Positions 34,409 through 42,961 of a DNA stretch of 64,000 bases are shown one piece after another. Source of the DNA: Promicromonospora sp049532985 (GTDB lineage: Bacteria; Actinomycetota; Actinomycetes; Actinomycetales; Cellulomonadaceae). Position numbers and translations under genes: made by a program. The notes beneath the pieces are model-generated. The model ran no database searches. It saw only the letters and a program-made list of their open reading frames with translations, and was not told where the DNA came from. The stretch is taken from the NCBI RefSeq assembly GCF_049532985.1, contig NZ_CP186693.1, forward strand, positions 124,001 to 188,000, given 5' to 3'. Within the stretch, counting starts at the first letter, position 1, and every line of letters starts with the position of its first letter.

Positions 34409-34446
34409 CGGGCACGTGACGGGCACGGTTCGTCCGATCGTGGACG

Positions 34447-34478
34447 GGGGTTCACGAGACCGAGGGCCGGGGTTCACG
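34447..34478. repeat. Two GGGGTTCACG direct repeats, 22 bp apart
   Basis: Exact 10-bp repeats at 34447-34456 and 34469-34478, two helical turns apart, 36 bases upstream of the nucleotidyltransferase-Nudix start. The spacing places both on one DNA face, as for an activator or repressor. Confidence 0.4.
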
Positions 34479-34513
34479 GAAACGAATGTGTAGGTCCGGC
34501 ATCGTGCGCAAGG

Positions 34514-35698
34514 ATGGCGGATGTGGACCCCGTCGCTGATGCTGCCGCCCTGATCGCCGGCCGTTATCCCGACGCCTGGTGGGCGCTCCTGGGCGGGAGC
34601 GTGCTCGACCCCGGGTCCCGGACGGCGGGTTCCGACCTGGACATCGTGGTGTGCGTGCCGGACGACGCCGTCGGGCACCGCGACGCCGTCCGCTGGCGGG
34701 GCTGGCCCGTGGAGCTGTTCGTGAACACGGAGGCCGGGCACCGCTGGTTCATCGCCAACGAGACGGCCCGCCGCAAGCCGACGCTGGCCCGGATGATCGC
34801 CCTGGGCGTGCCGGTGGCGGGTGACCCGGACCTCGTGGCCGGGCTCCAGGCCGAGTGCCGCGAGCTGGTCGAGGCGGGCCCGGGTCCGGCGTCGGAGGCG
34901 GTGCTGGAGGACGCCCGGTACGGCGTCACCGATCTGCTGGACGACCTGGCGTACGCGCGCGACATCGGCGAGGCGGACGTGGTGCGGTCGGTGCTGTGGG
35001 AACGGGTCGGGCACCTCGCCCTGGCGGCAGCAGGGCGGTGGGACGGCGGCGGCAAGTGGCTGCTGCGCGAGCTGCGCGCGTGGGACCCGGGGTACGCGGG
35101 CCGCTGGGTGGCCGCCCGGTACGACGACGACGCGATGGTCGAGGTGGCCCGGGCCACCCTGGACGCGGCCGGCGGCCCCCTGTTCGAGGGGTACCTGCGC
35201 CAGGCGCCCGTGGTCGACGAGGCTCCGGCGGCGGTACCCGCCGTGGTGGTGCGGCGCGGCGCCCGGGCACTCCTGCTCGACGAGGACGGCCGGCTCGTGC
35301 TGATGCGGCGGACCGTCCCGGGCCGGGCGCCGTACTGGGTCACGCCCGGCGGCGGCGTGGAGCCCACCGACACCTCGGTCGAGGACGGTCTGCACCGGGA
35401 GCTCCTGGAGGAGCTCGGCGCGACGGCGAAGATCGTCCGGCAGGTGTTCCTGACCTCGCAGCCCAAGGACGCGGGCGTCGCGGTGCACCACTACTTCCTG
35501 GCGCGCCTGGTCTCGATGGACCTGGCGCTGCGGTCCGGCCCGGAGTTCCAGGAGCCGGTCCGGGGCACCTACGACGTCGAGCACGTCGACCTGCGCGACG
35601 ACGCGGCGCTCGCCGGCGTCAACCTGGTCCCGGCCTCGCTGAAGGCGTTCGTCCGGGCCAACCGCGAGGCGCTGCTGGCGGAGGTGGGGGCGGCCTGA
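34514..35698 (+). CDS. Nucleotidyltransferase-Nudix hydrolase fusion
   Basis: A 394-aa two-domain protein. The N-terminal half is a pol-beta-type nucleotidyltransferase (LLGGSVLDPG, then GSDLDIVVCV), like aminoglycoside or tRNA-type NTases, followed by a helical domain. The C-terminal about 145 residues form a Nudix domain with GGGVEPTDTSVEDG and RELLEELGA. The Nudix box is slightly off consensus: Thr replaces the first Glu (G-x5-E position), while the REL-x-EE-x-G core is intact. Substrate unknown. Linking nucleotide transfer with nucleoside-diphosphate hydrolysis suggests modification and salvage of one metabolite. AGG directly abuts the ATG; GTG 34523 is an alternative start. Confidence 0.85.
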   Translation: MADVDPVADAAALIAGRYPDAWWALLGGSVLDPGSRTAGSDLDIVVCVPDDAVGHRDAVRWRGWPVELFVNTEAGHRWFIANETARRKPTLARMIALGVPVAGDPDLVAGLQAECRELVEAGPGPASEAVLEDARYGVTDLLDDLAYARDIGEADVVRSVLWERVGHLALAAAGRWDGGGKWLLRELRAWDPGYAGRWVAARYDDDAMVEVARATLDAAGGPLFEGYLRQAPVVDEAPAAVPAVVVRRGARALLLDEDGRLVLMRRTVPGRAPYWVTPGGGVEPTDTSVEDGLHRELLEELGATAKIVRQVFLTSQPKDAGVAVHHYFLARLVSMDLALRSGPEFQEPVRGTYDVEHVDLRDDAALAGVNLVPASLKAFVRANREALLAEVGAA

Positions 35699-35786
35699 GC
35701 GCGATCGCATTGGCATACTCGACCTCCAGCGTGCTGGGCGTGGGTGGGTTCGTGCGGTTCAGCCAGCCAAAAGTGGCCAGGTCAAC

Positions 35787-37112
35787 TCACGTTCTCGCGG
35801 CCTCGGTCTCTTCTGGACGGGAGGCCAGCCATCGGAGCAGGCGCTCCCACGAGGCGCTCAGTCGACTTGCTGCCCAGAGTCGCCTGATGCCAGCCAGGAG
35901 TGCTCCGAGGCCGAAGGCAATGGTTGCGATGCCCAACAGTGTGTTTCCGCCCTGCAGGAATGACACCCCGAACAGTAGGCCCGCGAGGCCGCACAGAAAG
36001 TATCCGATTCCAGTGGTCCACGCCGATATATGTTGCCGGGACTTGTTCAACAGGTTGGAAGTTCCGATAAGGAATACCGCCACTCCGCCGAGCAAGAGTG
36101 CGCTCCCGAATAGGATGCTCAATCTGATGGAATCTGTACCCAGCAAAATCAAGCCGATGCAGTAGAGAAGAACTGCCGCGGCCGCCATGGGTGGCGTAAT
36201 TTCGGTCATCTGAGTTCTGGTCACCAGTGCCGCAATGCTGAGTAGTGTAGGGGCACAGCCGAGGATAAGAATCCCTGTACCAGCGACGTAAAGCCCAACT
36301 GTGAGCGCCGCGATTCCATATGCAATAGGGGTGATGGCAAGTGTCAGCAGCACAGCGCGGGACCAAAGTCTTCCTCCGCGTAGGATGACGCACCCGATTA
36401 TCAGGGTCGACACGCCTATGACCACACATGCGATGCCGTAGTGGCCGCCTTCGTGCACACCGACAATCAAGAATGCGGGTCCTGCTAGAGCGAGCAGGAA
36501 GGCAGATGGCTTGATGCTCCCAAGAACGCTGCTGACCCCTCCGAGGAGCACGGAGATCCCAAGGAGCATAAAGGCAACGCCGCCCAGTACCCCGCTCGAT
36601 GGAGGGGCGTCGACGCCAAGTCGCAGGATATGGATCGCGAGCGACATAATTTCCGCGCCAATCAATGTAATTGCAATGCCGACCAGGAGCGTCGCGGCCG
36701 CACATATGAGCCTGCTGACCGACGGGCGAGGTGAAACTGTCTCCCTAATGGCTATAACGGTTGCCGTGCACAGGCATCCAGCGGTGGCGAAGGCAGGCCA
36801 GAACCCATCGACGTGGGTCGATGCTGTCAGCAAGATGTAGGCGGCGGTCAGCAGTATCACCATTCCACGTGCGGCCAACACCTCCCACACCTGGGCGCTA
36901 GGGAGCCGGGAGTGGTGAAACCGTCCTCCTGGTCGGAAAGCAAGCCACGCCAACACGACGGCGGATGCCGCCACCGCTAATGGCGCAAAACGCGCAAGGG
37001 CAGCCTCGACGACCTTTCCGAGTATGGCTTCGACAACGATGGTTGCGACAAAGGTGACGAATACGAGTGAGCGTTTGGCGGGGGTCCGGATGTCGTCGAG
37101 ATCGTCTGGCAT
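35787..37112 (-). CDS. Orphan polytopic membrane protein, A/T-richer than surroundings
   Basis: A 441-aa protein of unknown family with about 12-14 hydrophobic segments, many Gly/Leu/Ile-rich (LLGGVAFMLLGISVLLGG, GLAGLLFGVSFLQGG). Successive segments share a V/L-x-L-x-GIS/TLI pattern, suggesting internal duplication. The gene uses A/T-ending codons far more often than neighbours, which are almost all G/C-ending, so recent acquisition is likely. No Shine-Dalgarno is evident before the ATG at 37112. It is convergent with the Nudix fusion. No enzymatic motif is visible; a superinfection-exclusion or transport role is only a guess. Confidence 0.75.
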   Translation of the reverse strand: MPDDLDDIRTPAKRSLVFVTFVATIVVEAILGKVVEAALARFAPLAVAASAVVLAWLAFRPGGRFHHSRLPSAQVWEVLAARGMVILLTAAYILLTASTHVDGFWPAFATAGCLCTATVIAIRETVSPRPSVSRLICAAATLLVGIAITLIGAEIMSLAIHILRLGVDAPPSSGVLGGVAFMLLGISVLLGGVSSVLGSIKPSAFLLALAGPAFLIVGVHEGGHYGIACVVIGVSTLIIGCVILRGGRLWSRAVLLTLAITPIAYGIAALTVGLYVAGTGILILGCAPTLLSIAALVTRTQMTEITPPMAAAAVLLYCIGLILLGTDSIRLSILFGSALLLGGVAVFLIGTSNLLNKSRQHISAWTTGIGYFLCGLAGLLFGVSFLQGGNTLLGIATIAFGLGALLAGIRRLWAASRLSASWERLLRWLASRPEETEAART

Positions 37113-37403
37113 GTAGACACATTAGTGGCACGGATTGACACAAACTTGGTGTGGCAACGGCGTGGCGGTCCCAGCTCGAGGGCGTGGCCGTGCGGTACGT
37201 GTGAGCCGGCCCGGGCGGTCCTGGAGCGGGTGCCGGACGAGCGCACGGTCTGACGTCCCGGCGGTGCAGGTCACCGTTCGGTCAAGCCGTCGAAACCTTG
37301 TGGCGCACGTCACATGCGCGGCGGTACTGTCGCGGTCTCGACCGGATCTCACCCGCACGGCCAAGCCCCACCTCTACCGGATCAACGATGATCGGAGACG
37401 GAC
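37113..37403. promoter_or_regulatory. Intergenic region upstream of the tctCBA operon
   Basis: A 291-bp divergent spacer. The first part is A/T-richer, continuous with the orphan membrane gene. Nearer tctC there is a TACTGT hexamer and, directly before the ATG, GGAGACGG as ribosome-binding site. No gene or RNA was recognised. Confidence 0.4.
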
Positions 37404-38399
37404 ATGACCCCCGGACCCCGGAAGGCAGCCGCGTACCTCGGTGCGCTGGCCGGCCTGAGTCTCACCCTCGCCGCCTGCTCCTCGGGCGCCGACCCGGCCG
37501 CGTACCCGGAGGACGACGTCGAGATCGTCGTCCCCTTCGCCGCCGGCGGACCCACCGACACCGTGACCCGCATGATCGCCGAGCCCATGGCGCAGGAGCT
37601 GGGCGTCCAGATCGTGGTGCAGAACGTCGAGGGCGCGGGCGGCACGGTCGCCGCCGGGCAGGTCGCCGCGGAGGACCCCGACGGGTACACCGTGCTCATG
37701 CACCACATCGGGATGTCCACCGCGCCCGCCCTCTACGGCGACGCGCTGGCGTACGACCCGGTCGCGGACTTCAGGACGGTCGGCCTGGTCACCGAGGTGC
37801 CCATGACGATCATCGCCCGCAGCGACTTCGAGCCCGACACCCTCGAGGACTTCGTGACCTACGTCCAGGAGCACGAGAGCGAGGTCACGATGGCCACGGC
37901 CGGCGAGGGCGCCGCCTCCGACCTGTGCGGACGCCTCCTGACGAGCGCGCTCGGGGTCGAGGTCACCGTGGTGCCCTACGACGGCACCGGCCCGGCCATG
38001 GAGGACCTGGTGGGCAAGCAGGTCGACTTCATGTGCGACCAGACCACCAACACGACGACCCAGATCACGGAGGGCACCGTCAAGGCGTACGCCGTCACGA
38101 CGCCGGAGCGGATCGACGCCCTGCCCGACCTGCCCACCACGGCCGAGGCCGGGCAGCCCGACATCGCGGTGTCGGTGTGGCACGGACTTTACGTGCCGGC
38201 CGAGACGCCCGACGAGGTCGTGGAGAAGCTCACCGCGGCGCTCCAGACCGCCCTGGCGGACCAGTCGGTCATCGACCAGATGGCAGGGCTCGGCACCACG
38301 CCCGTGGAGCACGACCGGGCCACCCCCGAGGCGCACACCGAGCTGCTGACCGAGCAGATCGCGACCTGGTCCGACGTCATCGGCACGCAGGGAGGCTGA
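37404..38399 (+). CDS. tctC: TctC-type tricarboxylate transporter substrate-binding lipoprotein
   Basis: A 331-aa Bug/TctC-family periplasmic-type binding protein. It has a lipoprotein signal (LTLAACSSG), then the family opening VEIVVPFAAGGPTDTVTRMIAEPM, NVEGAGGTVAAGQVA, and the closing region VVEKLTAALQTALAD. It binds a carboxylate (citrate, tartrate or aromatic acids in known members) outside the membrane and hands it to TctA/TctB. GGAGACGG precedes the ATG. The operon lacks the TctDE two-component system often found alongside, so regulation and substrate are not shown. Confidence 0.92.
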   Translation: MTPGPRKAAAYLGALAGLSLTLAACSSGADPAAYPEDDVEIVVPFAAGGPTDTVTRMIAEPMAQELGVQIVVQNVEGAGGTVAAGQVAAEDPDGYTVLMHHIGMSTAPALYGDALAYDPVADFRTVGLVTEVPMTIIARSDFEPDTLEDFVTYVQEHESEVTMATAGEGAASDLCGRLLTSALGVEVTVVPYDGTGPAMEDLVGKQVDFMCDQTTNTTTQITEGTVKAYAVTTPERIDALPDLPTTAEAGQPDIAVSVWHGLYVPAETPDEVVEKLTAALQTALADQSVIDQMAGLGTTPVEHDRATPEAHTELLTEQIATWSDVIGTQGG

Positions 38400-38454
38400 G
38401 ATCCGCACGCTGCGGCCCGGATCGACGGGGGACCTCGTCGCGGGCCTGATCTTC

Positions 38455-38931
38455 GTGGTTCTCGGGGCGGCGTTCGCGGTGGGCGCGCTCGGTTACGAGC
38501 TGGGTGACCTGCTCGACATGGGGCCCGGCTACCTGCCGCTCGCCCTGGGCCTGCTCCTGGCGCTGCTCGGGGTGGCGTGCGTCGTCAAGGCGTACGTCGC
38601 CCCGGACGCACCGGACGCCCCGGCACCCGACGCCGCGGCACCCGCCGCCGACGCCGCCGACCAGCCCGACCCGCGCCCGCTCGCCGGCCTGGAGTGGCGG
38701 CCGATCGCGGCGATCTCCGGGGCGATCGTCTTCTTCGCGCTGACCGTCGACGGGCTGGGCGTGCTCCCGGCCACGTTCGGGGCGGTGCTGCTCGCGGCCC
38801 TCGCGCGCGACGGCGTCTCCTGGCGCCGGACCCTCGTGATCGCGGTGGGCCTGACCGCCCTGTGCTGGGTGGTCTTCGTGCTGGCGCTGCAGCTGCGCCT
38901 GCCGCTGTTCGGCGACTGGCTGGGTGGGTGA
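38455..38931 (+). CDS. tctB: TctB-type small membrane subunit; start codon unclear
   Basis: About 158-176 aa with four transmembrane segments and an Ala/Pro/Asp-rich linker (DAPDAPAPDAAAPAADAADQ). The GTG at 38455 is the only canonical start in the open frame, but it falls inside the first conserved segment: the frame upstream reads GDLVAGLIFVVLGAAF, typical of TctB N-termini. GGAGG at 38391-38395 lies 5 bases before ATC at 38401. A rare ATC (or CTG 38410) start is therefore possible, since the frame is closed by TGA at 38347. Its stop overlaps the GTG 38928 candidate start of tctA. Confidence 0.85.
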   Translation: MVLGAAFAVGALGYELGDLLDMGPGYLPLALGLLLALLGVACVVKAYVAPDAPDAPAPDAAAPAADAADQPDPRPLAGLEWRPIAAISGAIVFFALTVDGLGVLPATFGAVLLAALARDGVSWRRTLVIAVGLTALCWVVFVLALQLRLPLFGDWLGG

Positions 38932-38933
38932 GC

Positions 38934-40442
38934 ATGGATCTCCTGGACAACCTCGCGCTCGGCTTCTCCGAGGCGCTGGCCGTGCACAACGTGCTGTTCT
39001 GCCTGCTCGGGGTGGCGCTCGGCACGGCCGTCGGGGTGCTGCCCGGCATCGGCCCGACGGCGTCCATCGCCCTCCTGCTGCCGCTGACCTTCGGGTTCGA
39101 CGACCCGGTGTCGGCCATCATCATGCTCGCCGGCATCTACTACGGGGCGCAGTACGGCGGCTCCACCACGGCGATCCTGCTGAACATCCCCGGGGAGTCG
39201 TCGTCGGCCGTGACGGCGATCGACGGCCACCCCATGGCCCGGCAGGGACGGGCGGGGGTGGCGCTCGCCGCCGCGGCGCTCGGCTCGTTCTTCGCGGGCA
39301 TCGTCGGCACGTTCGTGCTGGCGGCCGCCGCAGGTCCGCTCGCGGCCGCGGCGCTCACCTTCGGTTCCGCCGAGATGTTCGCGGTGGTGGTGCTGGGCCT
39401 CGTGGCGTCCATCGCGCTGGCCAGCGGGTCCGCGCTCAAGGCGCTCGCGATGATCGTGCTCGGCATCCTGCTCGGCACCATCGGCCAGGACCTGTACACG
39501 GCGGTGCCGCGTTTCACGTTCGGCGTGCGCGAGCTGTGGGACGGGCTGAGCTTCGTGTCCGTCGCGGTGGCGGTGTTCGGCATCGCCGAGATCCTGAAGA
39601 ACCTGCACGACCCCCGCACCCGCGTGCGGGTCGCGGCCAGGGTCGAGAACCTGTGGCCCACCCGGGAGGACCGGCGCCGGATGGTCGGCCCCGTGCTGCG
39701 CGCGACGGGGCTGGGCTCGGTGCTCGGCGTGCTGCCGGGCGGCGGGCACGTGCTGGCCGCGTACGGGGCGTACGCGGTGGAGAAGCGGGTCTCGAAGCGC
39801 CCGCACGAGTTCGGGCGGGGTGCGATCGAGGGCGTCACCGGGCCGGAGTCGGCGAACAACGCGGCGGCGCAGACGTCGTTCGTCCCGCTGCTCGCCCTGG
39901 GCCTGCCGGCGCACCCCGTGATGGCGCTGCTGCTCAGCGCCCTGATCATCCAGGGCATCCAGCCCGGGCCGGGCGTGATGACGGCCCAGCCGGAGCTCGT
40001 CTGGGGCCTCATCGCGTCCATGTTCATCGGGAACCTGCTGCTCGTGGTGCTGAACCTGCCCCTGATCCGCATGTGGGTGAAGCTGCTCGACGTGCCGTAC
40101 TCGGTCATGTTCCCCGCGATCATCGCGTTCGCGTGCATCGGCACCTACGCGATCGACCAGAACCCGTTCCAGGTGCTGGTCATGGCGGTGCTCGGGGTGG
40201 GCGGGTTCGTGCTCGTGCGCTGTGGCTGCGAGCCTGCGCCCCTGCTGCTGGGGTTCGTGCTGGGGCCGCTGCTGGAGAACCACCTGCGCCGGGCGCTGCT
40301 CATCTCGCACGGCGACCCGACGGTGTTCCTCACGCGGCCCATCTCGGCGGCGCTGCTCGGGCTGGCGGTGCTGGCGCTGGTGGTGGCGGTGCTGCCGATG
40401 GTGCGCCGCAGGCGGGACGTGGTGTTCGCCGAGGAGGACTGA
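38934..40442 (+). CDS. tctA: TctA-type large permease subunit
   Basis: A 502-aa membrane protein, full length for the family, with about twelve transmembrane segments. Signatures include GTAVGVLPGIGPTASIALLL, YYGAQYGGSTTAILLNIPGE and GVTGPESANNAAAQTSFVPL. It is the sodium- or proton-coupled channel of the tripartite tricarboxylate transporter. The ATG at 38934 has GGTGAG upstream; GTG at 38928, overlapping the tctB stop, is possible. A duplicated 16-bp GACG-CGAGG motif follows the stop, and no strong hairpin was found before the convergent TauE-like gene. Confidence 0.93.
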   Translation: MDLLDNLALGFSEALAVHNVLFCLLGVALGTAVGVLPGIGPTASIALLLPLTFGFDDPVSAIIMLAGIYYGAQYGGSTTAILLNIPGESSSAVTAIDGHPMARQGRAGVALAAAALGSFFAGIVGTFVLAAAAGPLAAAALTFGSAEMFAVVVLGLVASIALASGSALKALAMIVLGILLGTIGQDLYTAVPRFTFGVRELWDGLSFVSVAVAVFGIAEILKNLHDPRTRVRVAARVENLWPTREDRRRMVGPVLRATGLGSVLGVLPGGGHVLAAYGAYAVEKRVSKRPHEFGRGAIEGVTGPESANNAAAQTSFVPLLALGLPAHPVMALLLSALIIQGIQPGPGVMTAQPELVWGLIASMFIGNLLLVVLNLPLIRMWVKLLDVPYSVMFPAIIAFACIGTYAIDQNPFQVLVMAVLGVGGFVLVRCGCEPAPLLLGFVLGPLLENHLRRALLISHGDPTVFLTRPISAALLGLAVLALVVAVLPMVRRRRDVVFAEED

Positions 40443-40492
40443 CGTCGAGGCGGACTGACGCCGAGGAGGACCGGCGCCGGAGCGGCCGGAGC

Positions 40493-41239
40493 TCAGAGGC
40501 CGAGCAGGCCGCGCACCAGCGCCGTCACCGCACCGGCCACGGCCACGGTGGTCGCGATGCGCGATGCCACGCGCGACGGCACACGCCGGGCCAGGGCGGC
40601 GCCGAGCGCCACGCCCGCGAGCACCGCCGCCAGGAGCACGGGCCACACCCACCACGCGGGGGCCGACCCGGCGGGGATGGCGCCGAGCCCGAGCTTGGTG
40701 AGCACCGACATGGTGTTCATGACGACGAGCAGCGGCTGCATCGTCGCGGCGAAGGAGCGGTGCTCCCAGCGGGTGGCCAGCGCGTACGCGGTCCACGCGG
40801 GAGCCGCCACGCCCGACGTCGTGTTCATGAAGCCCGCGGCCAGCCCCGTGAGGACGGCGACGGGACGGCCCGTGATCCGCACCCGCCGGCGCAGCAGGGC
40901 CGAGGCGGCGAGAGCGACCAGCACGGAGCCGCCCACGATGACGTCCAGCCAGGCGGCGTCGGCCTCCCGGACGGTGAGCGCGCCGAGCACGGAGCCGACG
41001 AGCATGAGGGGCAGGATCGTGATCACGCGCCGCCAGTCCACGCCGTCGCGCAGGGCCCGCAGGATCAGGAGTGCCGTGACGATGGCGGCGACGTTGCTGA
41101 CCAGCACGCCCACCGACGCGCCGAGCAGGACCGTGAGCACGGGCGCGGCCACCAGCCCGAGCCCCATCCCGGCCACCCGCTGGAGCCCGGCTCCGACGAG
41201 AACGGCTGCACAGGCTGCCACGACCGCCGCCACGTCCAC
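40493..41239 (-). CDS. TauE/SafE-family sulfite/organic anion exporter
   Basis: A 248-aa protein with eight hydrophobic segments, typical of TauE/SafE (COG0730). The repeated half motifs are visible: GAGLQRVAGMGLGLVAAPVLT in the first half and GLAAGFMNTTSGVAAPAW in the second. Members export sulfite, sulfoacetate or other anions. It starts with GTG at 41239. Adjacent to the TctCBA uptake system, it may handle a related organic anion, but the genes are convergent and no shared regulator is present. Confidence 0.88.
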   Translation of the reverse strand: MDVAAVVAACAAVLVGAGLQRVAGMGLGLVAAPVLTVLLGASVGVLVSNVAAIVTALLILRALRDGVDWRRVITILPLMLVGSVLGALTVREADAAWLDVIVGGSVLVALAASALLRRRVRITGRPVAVLTGLAAGFMNTTSGVAAPAWTAYALATRWEHRSFAATMQPLLVVMNTMSVLTKLGLGAIPAGSAPAWWVWPVLLAAVLAGVALGAALARRVPSRVASRIATTVAVAGAVTALVRGLLGL

Positions 41240-41260
41240 CCGCTCACGCTACCCCGGAAC

Positions 41261-41323
41261 CGTTGAGTGCTGGATATTCGCCCTCTTTCGGGTGTCCGGA
41301 GGGCGAATATCCAGCACTCAACG
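41261..41323. terminator. 25-bp perfect inverted repeat (terminator or repeated palindrome)
   Basis: Arms 41261-41285 and 41299-41323 are perfectly complementary over 25 bp around a 13-nt loop. It lies 8 bases beyond the MFS gene stop on the minus strand and upstream of the TauE-like start. It can act as an intrinsic terminator of the I-shaped actinobacterial kind. Its length and the moderate GC of the arms suggest it may also be a dispersed palindromic element. Confidence 0.8.
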
Positions 41324-41331
41324 TGGGAGGA

Positions 41332-42708
41332 TCAGGCCGAGACGTTGTCCGCGTAGGCGACGTCGCGGGTCTCGCGCTCCAGGAGCAGGGCGACCAGGGT
41401 GATGACCGCCATGGCGGACAGGTACACGCCCACCAGCACGGGGGAGCCGTCCGCGCCGGCCCAGAGCCACACGGCGATGAACGGGGCCACGGCCGCGCCC
41501 AGCACCGAGGACAGGTTGTACGCGATGCCCGAACCCGTGTACCGCACGTTGGCGGGGAACAGCTCGGGCAGGACGGCGGCCATCGGGCCGAACGTGAGGC
41601 CCATGAGCGTGAAGCCCAGGATGAGGAGCGTCTGCACGCCGAACGTGCCCCCGGCGAACAGCGGCACGAACAGCCCGCCGAACACGATGATCGCGACGGT
41701 CACCCAGATGAGGTGCTTGCGGCGGCCGAACCGCTCGGCCATGGGCCCGGACAGCAGCGTGAAGACCCCGAAGAACACGACGCCGAGGATCAGCATCCAC
41801 AGGAAGTCGATCTTCTCGTAGCCGAGGCCGGCGGGGGAGCCGTCGGTGGGCGCGGTCGGCGCGACGCCGTAGTTCAGCGTGAACGTCGTCATCAGGTAGA
41901 ACAGCACGTAGGTGGCCAGCATGATGAACGTGCCGGACACGATCTGCTTCCACGAGCTGCGGAACACGCGCGCCACCGGCACCTTGCTGACCGCCTCGGC
42001 CTCCAGCACCTTGCGGAAGGCGGGGGTCTCCAGGAGCGACAGGCGCACCCACAGGCCCACGATCACGAGGATCGCGGAGGCGAGGAACGGGATGCGCCAG
42101 CCCCAGCTCGCGAACTGCTCGGGCGTCAGCGCGCTCGACAGGGCGATGAACACCGTGTTGGCCAGGATGAAGCCGATCGGCGCGCCGAGCTGCGGGAACG
42201 TGCCGTAGACGGCGCGCTTGCCCTGCGGCGCGTTCTCGGTGGCCAGCAGCGCGGCGCCGCTCCACTCACCGCCCAGCCCCAGGCCCTGGCAGAACCGGGC
42301 CAGCACCAGCACGGCCGGGGCCGCGACCGACCAGCCGGGGGTGGCCGCCGCGGGGATGAGCCCGATGAGCACCGTCGCGACACCCATGGTGAGCAGCGAC
42401 GCCACGAGGGTCGCCTTGCGGCCGATGCGGTCGCCGAAGTGGCCGAACAGCACCGAGCCCAGCGGCCGCGCCACGAACGCGACGCCGAACACGGCGAACG
42501 ACGACAGGAGCTGCGTGGTCGGGTCCTCGGCGTTCGGGAAGAACAGCGCGGGGAAGACCAGCGAGGCCGCCGTCGCGTAGATGTAGAAGTCGTAGAACTC
42601 GATCGACGTGCCGATGAGGGAGGCGACGACGACGCGGCCGCGGGAGTTCCCGGCCGGCGGGTCCTGCTCGCCGGCGGCGGTCCCGGCGCTCGATGATGCG
42701 GTGCTCAT
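41332..42708 (-). CDS. MFS transporter, metabolite:H+ symporter (MHS) type
   Basis: A 458-aa protein with 12 transmembrane segments. The MHS signatures are GTSIEFYDFYIYATAASLVF near the N-terminus, GHFGDRIGRKATLVASLL between TM2 and TM3, and FCQGLGLGGEWSGAALLATE. Relatives (ProP, KgtP, ShiA) import osmolytes, ketoglutarate or shikimate with protons; substrate here is unknown. The start is the ATG at 42708, with TAGTGT 7 bases upstream on the minus strand, a leaderless arrangement. Transcription ends at the 25-bp hairpin that follows. Confidence 0.93.
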   Translation of the reverse strand: MSTASSSAGTAAGEQDPPAGNSRGRVVVASLIGTSIEFYDFYIYATAASLVFPALFFPNAEDPTTQLLSSFAVFGVAFVARPLGSVLFGHFGDRIGRKATLVASLLTMGVATVLIGLIPAAATPGWSVAAPAVLVLARFCQGLGLGGEWSGAALLATENAPQGKRAVYGTFPQLGAPIGFILANTVFIALSSALTPEQFASWGWRIPFLASAILVIVGLWVRLSLLETPAFRKVLEAEAVSKVPVARVFRSSWKQIVSGTFIMLATYVLFYLMTTFTLNYGVAPTAPTDGSPAGLGYEKIDFLWMLILGVVFFGVFTLLSGPMAERFGRRKHLIWVTVAIIVFGGLFVPLFAGGTFGVQTLLILGFTLMGLTFGPMAAVLPELFPANVRYTGSGIAYNLSSVLGAAVAPFIAVWLWAGADGSPVLVGVYLSAMAVITLVALLLERETRDVAYADNVSA

Positions 42709-42715
42709 GCTCTGG

Positions 42716-42721
42716 ACACTA
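42716..42721 (-). promoter_or_regulatory. -10 element of a leaderless start (MHS transporter)
   Basis: TAGTGT on the minus strand, 7 bases before the ATG at 42708. No Shine-Dalgarno is present. Confidence 0.5.
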
Positions 42722-42961
42722 AGCACCTGTCCGCGATCCGGGAACCCCGTCTCATTCTATGGATGGGGTCTTGACGGGGCGCGGCGGCGTGTCGAACTGC
42801 GCGGGCGTGCGGCGCGAGTGAAGGTGTAGTGAACGGTGAATACTCCCGCACGTGCGCCTGTTGGCACGACCGGCGGCGAGGGGCAGGATCGACCGGGCGC
42901 CCCCGGAGGCTCCGCCAGGAAACCCATCATCGGAACGAACGAACGAGACGACGACGAGGAT

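Noticed and set aside
35699..35786. Possible tRNA or hairpin between the Nudix fusion and the orphan membrane gene
   Set aside because: Only a 4-bp GCCA/TGGC stem could be found and no cloverleaf.
38529..40796. A 755-codon open frame antisense to tctB/tctA
   Set aside because: It is a mirror of GC3-rich genes, with Arg/His/Gln-rich nonsense composition and no family motif; the opposite strand encodes complete TctB and TctA.
42836..42961. N-terminal extension of MurA from an earlier in-frame ATG
   Set aside because: The 42 residues lack similarity to MurA, and GAGGAT lies directly before the ATG at 42962.
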